In this document: one piece after another, positions 46,082 through 55,505 of the stretch | Layout: each line of letters begins with the position of its first letter | How positions within the stretch are numbered: position 1 is the stretch's first letter | NCBI RefSeq assembly: GCF_044385915.1 | Contig: NZ_JBISCC010000110.1 | Coordinates: forward strand, 1 to 64,000 | Source of the DNA: Thalassobellus citreus | Lineage (GTDB): Bacteria > Bacteroidota > Bacteroidia > Flavobacteriales > Flavobacteriaceae | DNA: 64,000 nt | Direction: 5' to 3' | Notes under the pieces: model-generated | What the model saw: only the letters and a program-made list of their open reading frames with translations | Database searches by the model: none | What the model was told of the DNA's origin: nothing | Program-made: the position numbers and the translations under genes

Positions 46082-48232
46082 ATGAAAAGAATTATGAAGA
46101 GAAATTATAAAATATTATCACTATTATTATTGTTAGCGTTTGCGTCGTGTAGCTTTACATCAAAAACGTTTGATAATCCAGATAAGGATAAGTTGTTAAT
46201 ACAAGTGATAACGTTTGTTTTAGAGCAAGGTCATTTTGATCCGGTAGAAATAAATGATGATTTTTCAGCTGAATTATTTAACGATTATGTGAAAGTTATA
46301 GATCCGGTTAAACGTTATTTCTATCAATCGGATATTAAAGATTTCGAAAAGTATAAATTAAATATTGATGACCAATTAAAAGCTACCGATATTACATTTT
46401 TTAATATAACAAATGAAAGATTGCTTAGGCGTATTGATGAAGCTAAAGAAATATATAAAGATTTATTATCTAAGCCTTTTGATTATACTATTGATGAAAC
46501 ATATGAAACAGATTACGATAAAATAGGCTTTGCTAAAAGTAAAAAAGAAATGAAAGACAGGTGGAGAAAATTACTTAAATTCTCTACACTTTCTAATTAT
46601 GACGACCTTCAAACAGAAGAAAAGCAACTTAAAGAAAAAGATGCGTCTTATATAATGAAAACAGATGCAGAAATAGAAAAACAAGCACGAGAATCAACTT
46701 TAAAATCACTTGATATTTTATTTAACGATTACATAGATGATAAAGAGCGAGAAGATTACTTTGCGGAATATGTTAATACTATTGTTGAAGAGTTCGATCC
46801 GCATACTTATTATTTAGCACCTAGAAACAAAGAAGATTTCGATCAGCGTATGTCTGGTAAACTTGAGGGTATTGGAGCTAGACTTCAAAAGAGAATGGAT
46901 TATATTAAAATTGTAGAATTAATTTCAGGTGGCCCAGCATGGAGAAGTAATGAGCTTGAGGTGGAAGATGTTATTTTGAAAGCAAAGCAAGAAGATGAGG
47001 AGTTTCCTGTAGATCTTGTTGGTATGCGAATTAGTGATGCCATTAAGTATATAAAAGGACCAAAAGGGACAAAAGTAACTTTAACTATAAAGAAAGTAGA
47101 TGGTTCTATAGAAGATATAACTATTACAAGAGATGTAGTTGAGTTAGTTGAAACCTATGCAAAAGCATCGTTGGTTACAAAAGACGATAAAAAGTTTGGT
47201 GTTATTAATTTACCTGCGTTTTATGTAGATTTTAAAGATTATAAAAATGTTAATGCTGCTAAAGACGTTAAGAAGGAAATCGAGCGTTTAAAGGCTGATG
47301 GAATGGAAGGTTTGGTGTTAGATTTGCGTAATAATGGAGGTGGTTCCTTGCCTGCTGTTGTAGAAATGGCTGGTTTGTTTATAAAAGACGGGCCTATTGT
47401 TCAAGTGCGTTCTACGGGAGAGGCTAAAGATGTTTTAAGAGATAGAGATAAGTCTATTTCTTGGGATGGACCATTAGTTATTTTGGTAAACGAAATATCG
47501 GCTTCAGCTTCAGAAATTATGTCGGCAGCAATGCAAGATTATAAAAGAGCCGTTATTATTGGAAGTAAACAAACCTATGGAAAAGGAACGGTTCAAAATG
47601 TTGTAAATCTGAATAATATGCTAAGAAATAATACGAGTGGCGATCTTGGTGCATTAGCGGTAACAACTCAAAAATACTATAGAATTAATGGTGGTTCTGT
47701 ACAATTAGAAGGTGTTAAAAGTGATGTAGAAGTGCCAGGTAGGTTTAGTTTTATTAATGTAGGAGAAAAAGATAAAGATAACCCGTTACCTTGGGATGAA
47801 ATTGATGCAGCCGATTATACGCCTTGGGAAAATTACTTTGATTATAATGCTACAATTACTAAAAGTAAAGAACGTATGAGTAATAATGAGCAATTAAAGC
47901 TTATTGAAGAAAATGCCAAATGGGTGAAAAGTAAGATAGATGAAACGCTTTATTCTTTAAATTATAAAAAATATAAAGAGCAGTTAGAAGAAAATGATGA
48001 TGAAGCAAAACAGTTTGATGCGATTTCAGATTATAAAACGAATTTAACGTTTGATTCTACAACTTATGAAAAATCACTTTTTGAGTCTGATACTACCGAT
48101 TTAAAAGAAAAACGAGTACGTTGGCATGAAAATTTAAGTAAGGATGTTTATGTTGAAGAGGCTTTAAATGTATTAGAAGATTTAAAAACATCGTATCCTA
48201 TTAAAAAAGTGGCAACAGCTGTAAAAAATTAA
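46082..48232 (+). CDS. Tail-specific (carboxy-terminal processing) protease, S41
   Basis: Periplasmic protease of 716 residues of the Prc type. The start at ATG 46082 precedes a lipoprotein signal (KILSLLLLLAFASC, Cys near 26); ATG 46094 is the alternative, and open reading further upstream (to 46010) lacks support. The order is the Prc N-terminal helical domain, a PDZ domain (~285-365, VELISGGPAWRS ... PKGTKVTL), the S41 core with the serine in SASASE (Ser475/477) and Lys501 in YGKGTVQ, then a DUF3340-like C-terminal helical part. The lipid anchor should hold it at the outer membrane facing the periplasm. Confidence 0.92.
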   Translation: MKRIMKRNYKILSLLLLLAFASCSFTSKTFDNPDKDKLLIQVITFVLEQGHFDPVEINDDFSAELFNDYVKVIDPVKRYFYQSDIKDFEKYKLNIDDQLKATDITFFNITNERLLRRIDEAKEIYKDLLSKPFDYTIDETYETDYDKIGFAKSKKEMKDRWRKLLKFSTLSNYDDLQTEEKQLKEKDASYIMKTDAEIEKQARESTLKSLDILFNDYIDDKEREDYFAEYVNTIVEEFDPHTYYLAPRNKEDFDQRMSGKLEGIGARLQKRMDYIKIVELISGGPAWRSNELEVEDVILKAKQEDEEFPVDLVGMRISDAIKYIKGPKGTKVTLTIKKVDGSIEDITITRDVVELVETYAKASLVTKDDKKFGVINLPAFYVDFKDYKNVNAAKDVKKEIERLKADGMEGLVLDLRNNGGGSLPAVVEMAGLFIKDGPIVQVRSTGEAKDVLRDRDKSISWDGPLVILVNEISASASEIMSAAMQDYKRAVIIGSKQTYGKGTVQNVVNLNNMLRNNTSGDLGALAVTTQKYYRINGGSVQLEGVKSDVEVPGRFSFINVGEKDKDNPLPWDEIDAADYTPWENYFDYNATITKSKERMSNNEQLKLIEENAKWVKSKIDETLYSLNYKKYKEQLEENDDEAKQFDAISDYKTNLTFDSTTYEKSLFESDTTDLKEKRVRWHENLSKDVYVEEALNVLEDLKTSYPIKKVATAVKN

Positions 48233-48240
48233 GATGATTG

Positions 48241-49335
48241 ATGAGTCATAAATCAAACTCACTAAAACAATTAGCGCTCCAAAAGTTTAAAAAGAACTTT
48301 TGGGGCGTTTTTAGTTTCTATTTTATTGTGTTTGTAGGTTTTGTTTCGGTGTTTGCGTATGTGTTTGCACCAGATAATTCGCAATATGCGAATCAAATGC
48401 ATTTGTCTATTCATTCAGAAAAACCAGGGTTTACAGTTAATATAATTACGTTGCCTTCAGAATTAAAAATGGAACAAAGTACTTTTGATAAATTGTTCTT
48501 TGGAAAAAAAAATACAGATACCGAAATCCCTATTTCTGCCTATGCTATTAATGAAAAGACATTAACATATACAGAATACGCAGCCGATGGCTTAAAAGGT
48601 GTCGAAAAAACAGTGAGTTTAAATAGTTTTCCAGAGAAAAATTCAGCTAGTTATATAAAAGAAAAAACCTTTCTTTTTGGTACAGATAAGTATGGGCGCG
48701 ATTTATTAAGTCGTGTGTTGGTTGGTGCTAGAATATCTTTTTTTATTGGTTTTGTGGCGGTATTTATTTCGTTAATTATAGGTGTTTTTATGGGGAGTAT
48801 TGCGGGCTATTTTGGAGGTAAAATAGATGCTGTTATTATGTGGATTATTAATGTTACTTGGTCTATTCCTACCTTGTTATTGGTTATTGCTATAACCTTG
48901 GCTTTAGGTAAAGGTTTTTGGCAAGTATTTATTGCCGTTGGGCTTACTATGTGGGTTGAGGTAGCTAGAGTAGTGCGCGGACAAATAATTAGTGCCAAAG
49001 AAATGCAATATGTAACGGCGGCAAGAGCGCTTGGTTTTAACGATTTTAGAATAATTACCAAACATATTTTGCCTAATATAATGGCTCCGGTTATAGTAAT
49101 ATCAGCAGCTAATTTTGCGGGTGCTATTTTAATTGAAAGCGGACTTAGTTTTCTAGGTATAGGTGCACAACCACCAATGGCAAGCTGGGGTGCTATGATT
49201 AAAGATCATTACAATTATATTATATTAGGAAAGCCGTATTTAGCCGTTATACCAGGGCTTTGTATTATGAGTTTAGTTATGGCATTTATGCTTATTGGGA
49301 ATGCTTTGCGTGATGCTTTGGATGTGAAGAGTTAG
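48241..49335 (+). CDS. ABC transporter permease (DppC/OppC type)
   Basis: Inner-membrane permease of 364 residues. ATG 48241 is chosen over the TTG one codon before. The first membrane helix (~20-42) is followed by an unusually long periplasmic segment (~45-145) and then the binding-protein-dependent transport core (~150-360) with the EAA-like loop YVTAARALGFNDFRIITKHILPN (part). DppC-type proteins normally work with DppB, ATPases and a binding protein, but none is encoded here. It follows the protease by 8 bases and may be co-transcribed with it. Confidence 0.85.
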   Translation: MSHKSNSLKQLALQKFKKNFWGVFSFYFIVFVGFVSVFAYVFAPDNSQYANQMHLSIHSEKPGFTVNIITLPSELKMEQSTFDKLFFGKKNTDTEIPISAYAINEKTLTYTEYAADGLKGVEKTVSLNSFPEKNSASYIKEKTFLFGTDKYGRDLLSRVLVGARISFFIGFVAVFISLIIGVFMGSIAGYFGGKIDAVIMWIINVTWSIPTLLLVIAITLALGKGFWQVFIAVGLTMWVEVARVVRGQIISAKEMQYVTAARALGFNDFRIITKHILPNIMAPVIVISAANFAGAILIESGLSFLGIGAQPPMASWGAMIKDHYNYIILGKPYLAVIPGLCIMSLVMAFMLIGNALRDALDVKS

Positions 49336-49487
49336 GAGGTGTTTGTTTAACGGTAACGTGTAATATTAGTGCTGCGTTTAAGTACTACTTTAATAAATAG
49401 AAACTTACCAGCGGAAAATTTTACAAGAATTTTCTAAGTAGGCTAAAACCAGTCATTAATTTTATGCTTTGTTTTGAGACGTTTTAT
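49336..49487. other. Spacer between convergent genes, with one hairpin
   Basis: No gene. A 7-bp hairpin GAAAATT/AATTTTC (49414-49420 with 49428-49434) is present without a clear T tract. The sequence around it (AACGTGTAATATTAGTGCTGCG) reminds me of dispersed flavobacterial intergenic sequence, but that is unverified recollection. Confidence 0.3.
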
Positions 49488-49949
49488 TTAGTTATTGTTT
49501 AAAAGAATCGATTTATATTCTTTTAACATTTTATAAGCGAATAATTCTTCTTCAGTCAATATGCAATCGTTAGAAAAGAATAATGACTCTTTTGTTTTGT
49601 TGTTCTTAAAGCTTAATATCTCGTCTTGAAGTGGGGAATTTAATTCCAATGAATATGTTTTATTGTTGCCATAAATTGATATTTCTATTTTTTGTATTGC
49701 AAAAAACCATTCATTTGTTAGTCCATGGTTTGGTCTTACGTCAAGTTTGTATTTTCCAATATTTACGGATTCTTCATTTTTAATTTGCTTTAGATAACCT
49801 TCTTTGAAAATGAATTTGTTTTTTGATTTTATTTCACACCAAGGTTTGTTTTCAATAATGTTTTTAAATTTTTTAAGCGCATCTTTTTTAGTATTAGGAA
49901 AACAGGATGCTAATAAAAAAATGAATATTAAGAGGGTGATTTTTTTCAT
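49488..49949 (-). CDS. Small lipoprotein of unknown function
   Basis: A 153-residue lipoprotein; lipobox LLASC with Cys near 16. The mature part is a single mixed domain (WCEIKSKNKFIFKEGY, IGKYKLDVRPN, FFSNDCILTEEEL) with one Cys pair that could bridge. I recognise no family. It is monocistronic by position, with its own -7 box (49970-49977). Residues after the Cys (FPNTKKD) lack the acidic surface-export signal. Confidence 0.7.
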   Translation of the reverse strand: MKKITLLIFIFLLASCFPNTKKDALKKFKNIIENKPWCEIKSKNKFIFKEGYLKQIKNEESVNIGKYKLDVRPNHGLTNEWFFAIQKIEISIYGNNKTYSLELNSPLQDEILSFKNNKTKESLFFSNDCILTEEELFAYKMLKEYKSILLNNN

Positions 49950-49969
49950 GCTTTATATCTAATGCTAAA

Positions 49970-49977
49970 CAAATATA
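49970..49977 (-). promoter_or_regulatory. -7 box TATATTTG before the small lipoprotein
   Basis: Exact TAnnTTTG match on the minus strand, 20 bases ahead of the ATG. The -33 element is not clear. Confidence 0.5.
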
Positions 49978-50103
49978 GCTAAAATTTCTGACAGATTTAA
50001 GCGTGTGAATTAAGAGTGTCTTACGCGTTTTCTAGAGTATTTTGTATAGTTATTCTAGTTTTTTAAGCTAAAAAAAATCGATGTAAATTAGAAATAAGAA
50101 AAC

Positions 50104-50709
50104 TTAGTCTAAGTTCAAATTCTCATTCAAACTATCAATATATTTTAAAACCTCGTCTTTACCAATGTCTTTAGATGATGAAGTGATAAAATAATTCGGC
50201 ATGTCTTCCCAAGTTTCTAGAAGTATATTCTTGTAAGCTTCCACATGGTCGTTAATAGCTTTTGGTCTTAGCTTATCGGCTTTGGTAAAAATAATAGAAA
50301 AGGGGATGCCGTTTTCTCCCATCCATTTCATGAAATCTAAGTCTACAGGCTGAGGTGTATGTCTAATATCTACTAAAACAAAAGCGGTAACAAGTTGCTC
50401 GCGCAGGCCAAAATATTGAGTTATAAATTTTTGAAATACTTTTTTAGAACTTTTAGAAACACGAGCATAACCATAGCCAGGTAAATCTACCAAGTGCCAG
50501 TTTTTATTAATTAAAAAGTGATTTATAAGCTGTGTTTTTCCTGGTCTTCCAGATGTTTTTGCTAAGCTTTTTCGGCTAGTAAGCATGTTTATTAAAGACG
50601 ACTTTCCAACATTACTTCTGCCTATAAATGCATACTCGGGTAACATGCTTTTTGGGCATTTAGCAACATCAGAGTTACTCATAACAAATTCAGCCGACTT
50701 AATTTTCAT
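50104..50709 (-). CDS. engB: Ribosome-biogenesis GTPase EngB/YsxC/YihA
   Basis: Small GTPase of 201 residues needed for large-subunit assembly in many bacteria. G1 loop GRSNVGKSS (~30-38), switch GRPGKTQLIN, G3 DLPGYGYA, G4 FTKADKL and G5-like TSSSKDIG are all present. It is the second gene after an alpha/beta hydrolase on the minus strand (48-base gap). Confidence 0.95.
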   Translation of the reverse strand: MKIKSAEFVMSNSDVAKCPKSMLPEYAFIGRSNVGKSSLINMLTSRKSLAKTSGRPGKTQLINHFLINKNWHLVDLPGYGYARVSKSSKKVFQKFITQYFGLREQLVTAFVLVDIRHTPQPVDLDFMKWMGENGIPFSIIFTKADKLRPKAINDHVEAYKNILLETWEDMPNYFITSSSKDIGKDEVLKYIDSLNENLNLD

Positions 50710-50757
50710 ATTTTAGTATTTCCGAGAAATCGGGAGTTTTATTAATTGAATCTTAAT

Positions 50758-51522
50758 TTAAAGGTTTCTTTTTTGAAACCAAGTGTCAAGTATAGTGTTA
50801 AACTCATCAGGATGTTCCATCATAGCAGCATGCCCGCATTTATCAATCCAATATAAATCTGAATCTGGTAAAAGTTCATTAAACTCTACTGCAACTTCAG
50901 GAGGTGTTACATTGTCATTTTTACCCCAAATAATACAAGTTGGTGTATGCATATTTGGTAGGTCTTTAGACATATTGTGTCTTATGGCGCTTTTTGCAAT
51001 AGCTAAGGTTTTTATAAGTTTATTTCTGTCGTTTACAGTTTCGTAAACTTCATCTACAATCTCTTTTGTAGCAACCTCAGGGTCGTAAAAAACATCTTGA
51101 GCTTTCTTTTTTATAACCTCATAGTCACTACGTTTGGTGTAGCCTCCACCCATTGCGCTTTCGTAAAGTCCCGAACTCCCTGTAATTATAAGAGCTTTTA
51201 CTTTTTCTGGGTATAGTTTTGTATGGTACAAGCCTATATGTCCACCAAGCGAGTTTCCTAATAAAATAACTTCATCTAAACCTTTAAATTCTATAAAGTC
51301 ATGTAAATACTTAGCGAAACTTTTTACGTTGGTTTTAAGTAAAGACATTGAGTATATGGGTAGTTCCGGTATGATAACTTTATACCCTTTTTTGCTAAAA
51401 AAATCAGAAACACCATTAAAGTTACTGAGTCCTCCCATTAAACCGTGTAATACAATTATAGGGGTGCCTTCACCAGTTTCAATATAACTGAAATCTTTTT
51501 CTTTTTTTAAACGATGCGCCAT
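50758..51522 (-). CDS. Alpha/beta-fold hydrolase
   Basis: Hydrolase of 254 residues without signal peptide. Oxyanion-hole region VLHGLMGG (~24-31), nucleophile Ser in GNSLGGH (~90-96), acidic residue in IWGKNDNVTPPE and catalytic His in KCGHAAMMEHP. It has full length and an intact triad. The substrate is unknown. It is divergent from mraZ, and a clear promoter precedes it. Confidence 0.9.
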   Translation of the reverse strand: MAHRLKKEKDFSYIETGEGTPIIVLHGLMGGLSNFNGVSDFFSKKGYKVIIPELPIYSMSLLKTNVKSFAKYLHDFIEFKGLDEVILLGNSLGGHIGLYHTKLYPEKVKALIITGSSGLYESAMGGGYTKRSDYEVIKKKAQDVFYDPEVATKEIVDEVYETVNDRNKLIKTLAIAKSAIRHNMSKDLPNMHTPTCIIWGKNDNVTPPEVAVEFNELLPDSDLYWIDKCGHAAMMEHPDEFNTILDTWFQKRNL

Positions 51523-51544
51523 TAATTAGTCATTGCGTTAAAAA

Positions 51545-51574
51545 CAAATATAGGTAAATCATTCATAGTTTCAA
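51545..51574 (-). promoter_or_regulatory. Promoter of the hydrolase-engB operon
   Basis: On the minus strand, -33 TTG (51572-51574), exactly 19 bases, then TATATTTG (51545-51552): a textbook Bacteroidota promoter, 22 bases before the hydrolase ATG. Confidence 0.8.
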
Positions 51575-51733
51575 TGATTTTAATTGTTCTGCAAAAATAA
51601 TAGTTTTTAACCAAGATGTTAACAATACATCTCTTTTTTAATCTTTTTCTGTAATAGGTTGAAAGTGAGTGGTGGTGCTATTTTTTTTGCGAAAAAGCTG
51701 TTCTAAAACACGTTTAATCGAAAATTTATTAAC

Positions 51734-51780
51734 AAAGTGGTATAAAGTGGTAAAATGTGGTAAAATTTTCGATATATTTG
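51734..51780 (+). promoter_or_regulatory. MraZ-type operator boxes and -7 box of the dcw operon
   Basis: Three boxes at exact 10-bp steps: AAAGTGG (51734-51740), AAAGTGG (51744-51750) and AATGTGG (51754-51760). Direct repeats with a GTGG/TGGG core before mraZ are the known MraZ binding sites, and the family autorepresses. TATATTTG (51773-51780) is the -7 box. The boxes occupy the place of the -33 element, so bound MraZ would block the polymerase. The leader to mraZ is about 25 bases. Confidence 0.75.
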
Positions 51781-51812
51781 AATCTTAAAGATTTAAACTT
51801 TATTCAATTGCT

Positions 51813-52283
51813 TTGAGCTTATTAACAGGGACATACGAATGTAAAGTAGATGCCAAAGGCAGACTAATGATGCCTGCTGCGATAAAAAAGCAGTTAGTTT
51901 CGGTGTTGCAAGATGGTTTTGTATTGCGTCGTTCGGTGTTTCAGAAATGCTTAGAGTTGTACCCAATGAGTGAGTGGCAGGTGTTAATGCAAAAAATGAA
52001 TAAGTTAAATAAGTTTAAAAAGAAGAATAACGATTTTATTCGTCGTTTTACTGCAGGAGCAAAAATAGTTGAGGTGGATGTTAATGGGCGTTTATTAGTG
52101 CCTAAAGATCTGACGGTTTTTGCTAATATTTCAAAAAATATAGTGGTAGCATCTGCTATAAATATTATTGAGATTTGGGATAAAGATTTGTACGAGCAAG
52201 CTATTGATGATGCGTCTTTAGATTTTGCAGATTTAGCTGAAGAAGTAATGGGACAAGATGATGATGACTATGGAATATCATAA
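51813..52283 (+). CDS. mraZ: Transcriptional regulator MraZ
   Basis: First gene of the dcw cluster, 156 residues. Two SpoVT/AbrB-like half domains carry the paired motifs DAKGRLMMP (13-21) and DVNGRLLVP (89-97). It binds repeats upstream of itself and represses the cluster. The start is TTG 51813: no ATG exists in this frame between the promoter and the conserved GTYECKVDAKGR. The C-terminal tail is Asp-rich and its DNA overlaps the start of rsmH. Confidence 0.95.
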   Translation: MSLLTGTYECKVDAKGRLMMPAAIKKQLVSVLQDGFVLRRSVFQKCLELYPMSEWQVLMQKMNKLNKFKKKNNDFIRRFTAGAKIVEVDVNGRLLVPKDLTVFANISKNIVVASAINIIEIWDKDLYEQAIDDASLDFADLAEEVMGQDDDDYGIS

Positions 52284-53166
52284 TCCAGTATTGTTAACAG
52301 AAACTGTTGACGGTTTAAATATTAAAGAAGATGGCGTTTACGTGGATGTTACTTTTGGTGGTGGCGGACATAGTAAAGAAATATTAAAAAGACTTGGTGA
52401 AAAGGGGAGGTTGTTTGCTTTTGATCAAGATTTAGATGCTCTTGAGAATGTAATTGATGACAGTCGGTTTACATTAATAAATGAAAATTTTAGATACATA
52501 AAGCGTTTTTTAAGGTTTCATGGTGTGAAACAGGTTGATGGTGTTTTGGCGGATTTTGGCGTGTCGTCTCATCAATTTGATGTTGCGGAACGTGGTTTTT
52601 CTACACGGTTTGAAGCGGATTTAGATATGCGAATGAATCAGGAAAATGAATTGTCTGCATATCATGTGGTTAATGATTATGAGGAAGAACAATTGAAGGA
52701 TGTGTTTTTGCAATATGGGGAGTTGAGAGCGGCTCCAGCGATGGCTAGGTTAATTGTAGAGCATAGAAAAACAGACTCTATAATTACGAGTGAACAGTTA
52801 AAAACGGTGTTGAGGAAGTTTTTACCGCCACGACATGAAAACAAAGTGTTGGCGCAAATATATCAAGCTATTAGGATTGAAGTGAATCAAGAGATTGAAG
52901 CTTTAAAAGAATTTTTGCTTCAAACGCCAGAGATTTTAGTTAAAGGAGGTCGGTTAAGTTTTATCTCTTATCATTCGTTAGAAGATAGATTAGTGAAACG
53001 TTTTATAAGAAACGGATTGTTTGAAGGAGAGCCAGAGCGTGATATGTTTGGGAATTTTGAAGTGCCACTTAAAAAGGTGAACGGTTTGATAGTGCCTAGT
53101 AAAGAAGAAATAAAAATAAATAGCAGAGCAAGAAGTGCGAAACTAAGAGTAGCAGAAAAATTGTAA
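52258..53166 (+). CDS. rsmH: 16S rRNA (cytosine-1402-N4)-methyltransferase
   Basis: Methylates C1402 of 16S rRNA using SAM. About 300 residues, normal length. SAM motif VDVTFGGGGHSKEIL (~29-43), ADFGVSSHQFD, and C-terminal SYHSLEDRLVK and SRARSAKLRVAE are family signatures. Possible ATG starts are 52258, 52261, 52264 and 52270; the last gives MEYHNPVLL, the usual family beginning. All overlap the mraZ end, so translation is coupled. Confidence 0.96.
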   Translation: MMMTMEYHNPVLLTETVDGLNIKEDGVYVDVTFGGGGHSKEILKRLGEKGRLFAFDQDLDALENVIDDSRFTLINENFRYIKRFLRFHGVKQVDGVLADFGVSSHQFDVAERGFSTRFEADLDMRMNQENELSAYHVVNDYEEEQLKDVFLQYGELRAAPAMARLIVEHRKTDSIITSEQLKTVLRKFLPPRHENKVLAQIYQAIRIEVNQEIEALKEFLLQTPEILVKGGRLSFISYHSLEDRLVKRFIRNGLFEGEPERDMFGNFEVPLKKVNGLIVPSKEEIKINSRARSAKLRVAEKL

Positions 53167-53483
53167 TGAAAAAAAATATCTATAACATATTAAAAGGTAC
53201 TTTTTTAATTAGCGATGATTCTTTTAAGAGTTGGCGTTTTATTTTGTTTCTCTCTGGGTTGGCTATTGTTATGATTGCGAGTTCGCATAGTGCAGATAAA
53301 AAAGTATATGAAATTGTTAGGCTAACAAATGAGGTTAAAGAAATGCGATCGGCATTTGTAGATGGTCGCTCTAAACTAATGCGGCTTAAAATGGAATCTG
53401 TAGTTATAGATAAGATGAAGGTGAAAGGATTGTCGCCCTCGTTAATTCCAGCGAAAAAGATAAAAGTTAAATCTCAAAATTAA
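53166..53483 (+). CDS. ftsL: FtsL-like cell division protein
   Basis: Small bitopic protein of 105 residues with one membrane helix (~24-42, WRFILFLSGLAIVMIASS) and a periplasmic helical stretch (~45-85) with coiled-coil character. Sequence identity to classic FtsL is always low; the identification rests on position (between rsmH and ftsI), size and topology. Its ATG shares a base with the rsmH stop (TAATG). Confidence 0.85.
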   Translation: MKKNIYNILKGTFLISDDSFKSWRFILFLSGLAIVMIASSHSADKKVYEIVRLTNEVKEMRSAFVDGRSKLMRLKMESVVIDKMKVKGLSPSLIPAKKIKVKSQN

Positions 53484-53492
53484 AGCAGAACC

Positions 53493-55505
53493 TTGGCAGT
53501 AAACGAAAGAGGCATATTAAACCGATTGTATTTTATAGCAGGATGTATGTTCATCTTCGGTATTGCTGTGCTGTTTAAATTGTTTAGTATTCAGTTTTTA
53601 CAAGGTGATAAGTATCGCGATTTGGTTGAAAAACGAGATGTGAAGAATGTAACAATTCCTGCTAATAGAGGGAATGTGTATGCAGACGATGGGAGTTTGT
53701 TAGCGACTTCTATTCCTAAATACAATATTGCTATAGATGCGGTTGTCGCTCCAGTAAATAAGTTTGAAGAATTTATAAAGCCTTTGTGTGATTCTTTGTC
53801 TGGCTATTCAGGTAAATCTTCTAGTTATTACGAAAAGGCTATTAGGAAAGCGCGCATCAATAAAAACCAATATTTATTGTTGGCAAAGAATATTAATTAT
53901 ACAGACTATATGCGGTTTAGGAATTTTCCGCTTTTGAAGTTTGGCGCAATTCCTGGTGGACTTATTGTGAATCAGAAAACAAAACGTGAGTTTCCAATGG
54001 GTGAAATTGCTCAGAGATCTATAGGTTATGAACGCTTTGATGATGCTGGGAATGTAACGAGAGCAGGGATTGATGGTGCTTTTGGTGAAAAGTATTTAAG
54101 AGGGACTAGTGGTAAACGATTAAAGCAGAAAATAGGAAAGAATAAGTGGAAACCGTTAACAGATTATAATCAAGTGGAGCCAAAGGATGGTTATGATGTT
54201 TATACAACTATTGATGTAAATATTCAAGATATAGCACATCATTCATTACTTGGTCAATTAAAGTATTATGAGGCTGAGCATGGTTGTGTTGTTGTCATGG
54301 ACGTAAAAACGGGAGAGATAAAAGCTATTTCTAATTTAGCAATAACCAATAATGGTAATTATTACGAAAAACGAAATTATGCAGTTTGGGAGTCGCATGA
54401 GCCAGGGTCAACATTTAAAGTAATGGCTTTAATGGCTGCGTTAGAGGATAAGGTTATAGATACTGCTACGGTTGTTGATACAAAAAAAGGTGTTAAGCGT
54501 TTTTATGGTAGAAATATTTATGATTCGCATCACGGGGGGTTTGGTAAAATATCTGCTGCTAGAGCGCTTGAAGTGTCTTCTAATATAGGGTTAGCTACAT
54601 TGATTGATGATAATTATTCCGATAAGCCTAAACAATTTATAAAGCGTATTAAAAGTTGGAATCTTGATAAGCCTCTTGGTGTTTCTATCAAAGGAGAAGG
54701 GGTGCCAGATATTCCAGAGCCAGGTGATAAGAAATGGAGTAAAAATGCATTGCCATCAATGGCTTATGGATATAATTTGAGTCTAACGCCATTGCAAACA
54801 TTGACGTTTTATAATGCCATTGCTAATAATGGTGAAATGGTGAAACCAAGGTTTATTAAGGCTGTTAAAGAATTTGATAAAGAAATAGAGGTCTTTGATA
54901 AAGAAGTGACTATTAAGAAAATATGCTCTGATAAAACGCTTAATGAAATCAGAGAGATTTTAAAGAATATTGTGGTTCGTGGTACGGGGAAAAAATTGTA
55001 TTCACCTGATTTTTCTATGGCAGGAAAAACTGGGACAGCACAAACTGAATATTGGATGGCAGATTGGAAAGAAAACAAAAGGTATATCTCATCTTTTGCA
55101 GGGTATTTTCCTGCTGAGAATCCTAAGTATTCTTGCATTGTGGTTATTCATAAACCTAGTATAAAAAAAGGGTATTATGGAGCGGATGTGACAGGGCCAG
55201 TGTTTAAAAGGATAGCTCAAAAAATATTTACTGATACGCCTGTTGTTGATGAGGTTGAGTCTCTTGATGTTAAGATGGGGCTTATTGATAATAAGTATGA
55301 TCAGTTTTATGAAACGGTTAAAACTTATAAAACTATTATGCCAAATGTAGTAGGTATGCCGGCAATGGATGCTTTGGCGCTTTTAGAAAATATGGAAGTT
55401 AAAGTGAAGGTAAAGCTTAGTGGGAATGGTGTTGTAAAAGAGCAGTCGGTAAGTAAAAGTCAAAAATTAAAAAATAATCAAACAATTGTTTTAAAAGCTT
55501 CATGA
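53493..55505 (+). CDS. ftsI: Septal peptidoglycan transpeptidase (class B PBP) with PASTA domain
   Basis: Cross-links septal peptidoglycan, 670 residues. Start TTG 53493 (an in-frame stop lies at 53481, and the next ATG is within the membrane helix). N-terminal membrane helix ~12-32; PBP dimerisation domain follows. Transpeptidase motifs: SxxK with Ser306 (PGSTFK), SSN at 362-364, and KTGTA from Lys512. A single C-terminal PASTA domain (~610-670, MPNVVGMPAMDALALL) is present, as in Bacteroidota. Its stop overlaps the murE ATG by 4 bases. Confidence 0.95.
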   Translation: MAVNERGILNRLYFIAGCMFIFGIAVLFKLFSIQFLQGDKYRDLVEKRDVKNVTIPANRGNVYADDGSLLATSIPKYNIAIDAVVAPVNKFEEFIKPLCDSLSGYSGKSSSYYEKAIRKARINKNQYLLLAKNINYTDYMRFRNFPLLKFGAIPGGLIVNQKTKREFPMGEIAQRSIGYERFDDAGNVTRAGIDGAFGEKYLRGTSGKRLKQKIGKNKWKPLTDYNQVEPKDGYDVYTTIDVNIQDIAHHSLLGQLKYYEAEHGCVVVMDVKTGEIKAISNLAITNNGNYYEKRNYAVWESHEPGSTFKVMALMAALEDKVIDTATVVDTKKGVKRFYGRNIYDSHHGGFGKISAARALEVSSNIGLATLIDDNYSDKPKQFIKRIKSWNLDKPLGVSIKGEGVPDIPEPGDKKWSKNALPSMAYGYNLSLTPLQTLTFYNAIANNGEMVKPRFIKAVKEFDKEIEVFDKEVTIKKICSDKTLNEIREILKNIVVRGTGKKLYSPDFSMAGKTGTAQTEYWMADWKENKRYISSFAGYFPAENPKYSCIVVIHKPSIKKGYYGADVTGPVFKRIAQKIFTDTPVVDEVESLDVKMGLIDNKYDQFYETVKTYKTIMPNVVGMPAMDALALLENMEVKVKVKLSGNGVVKEQSVSKSQKLKNNQTIVLKAS

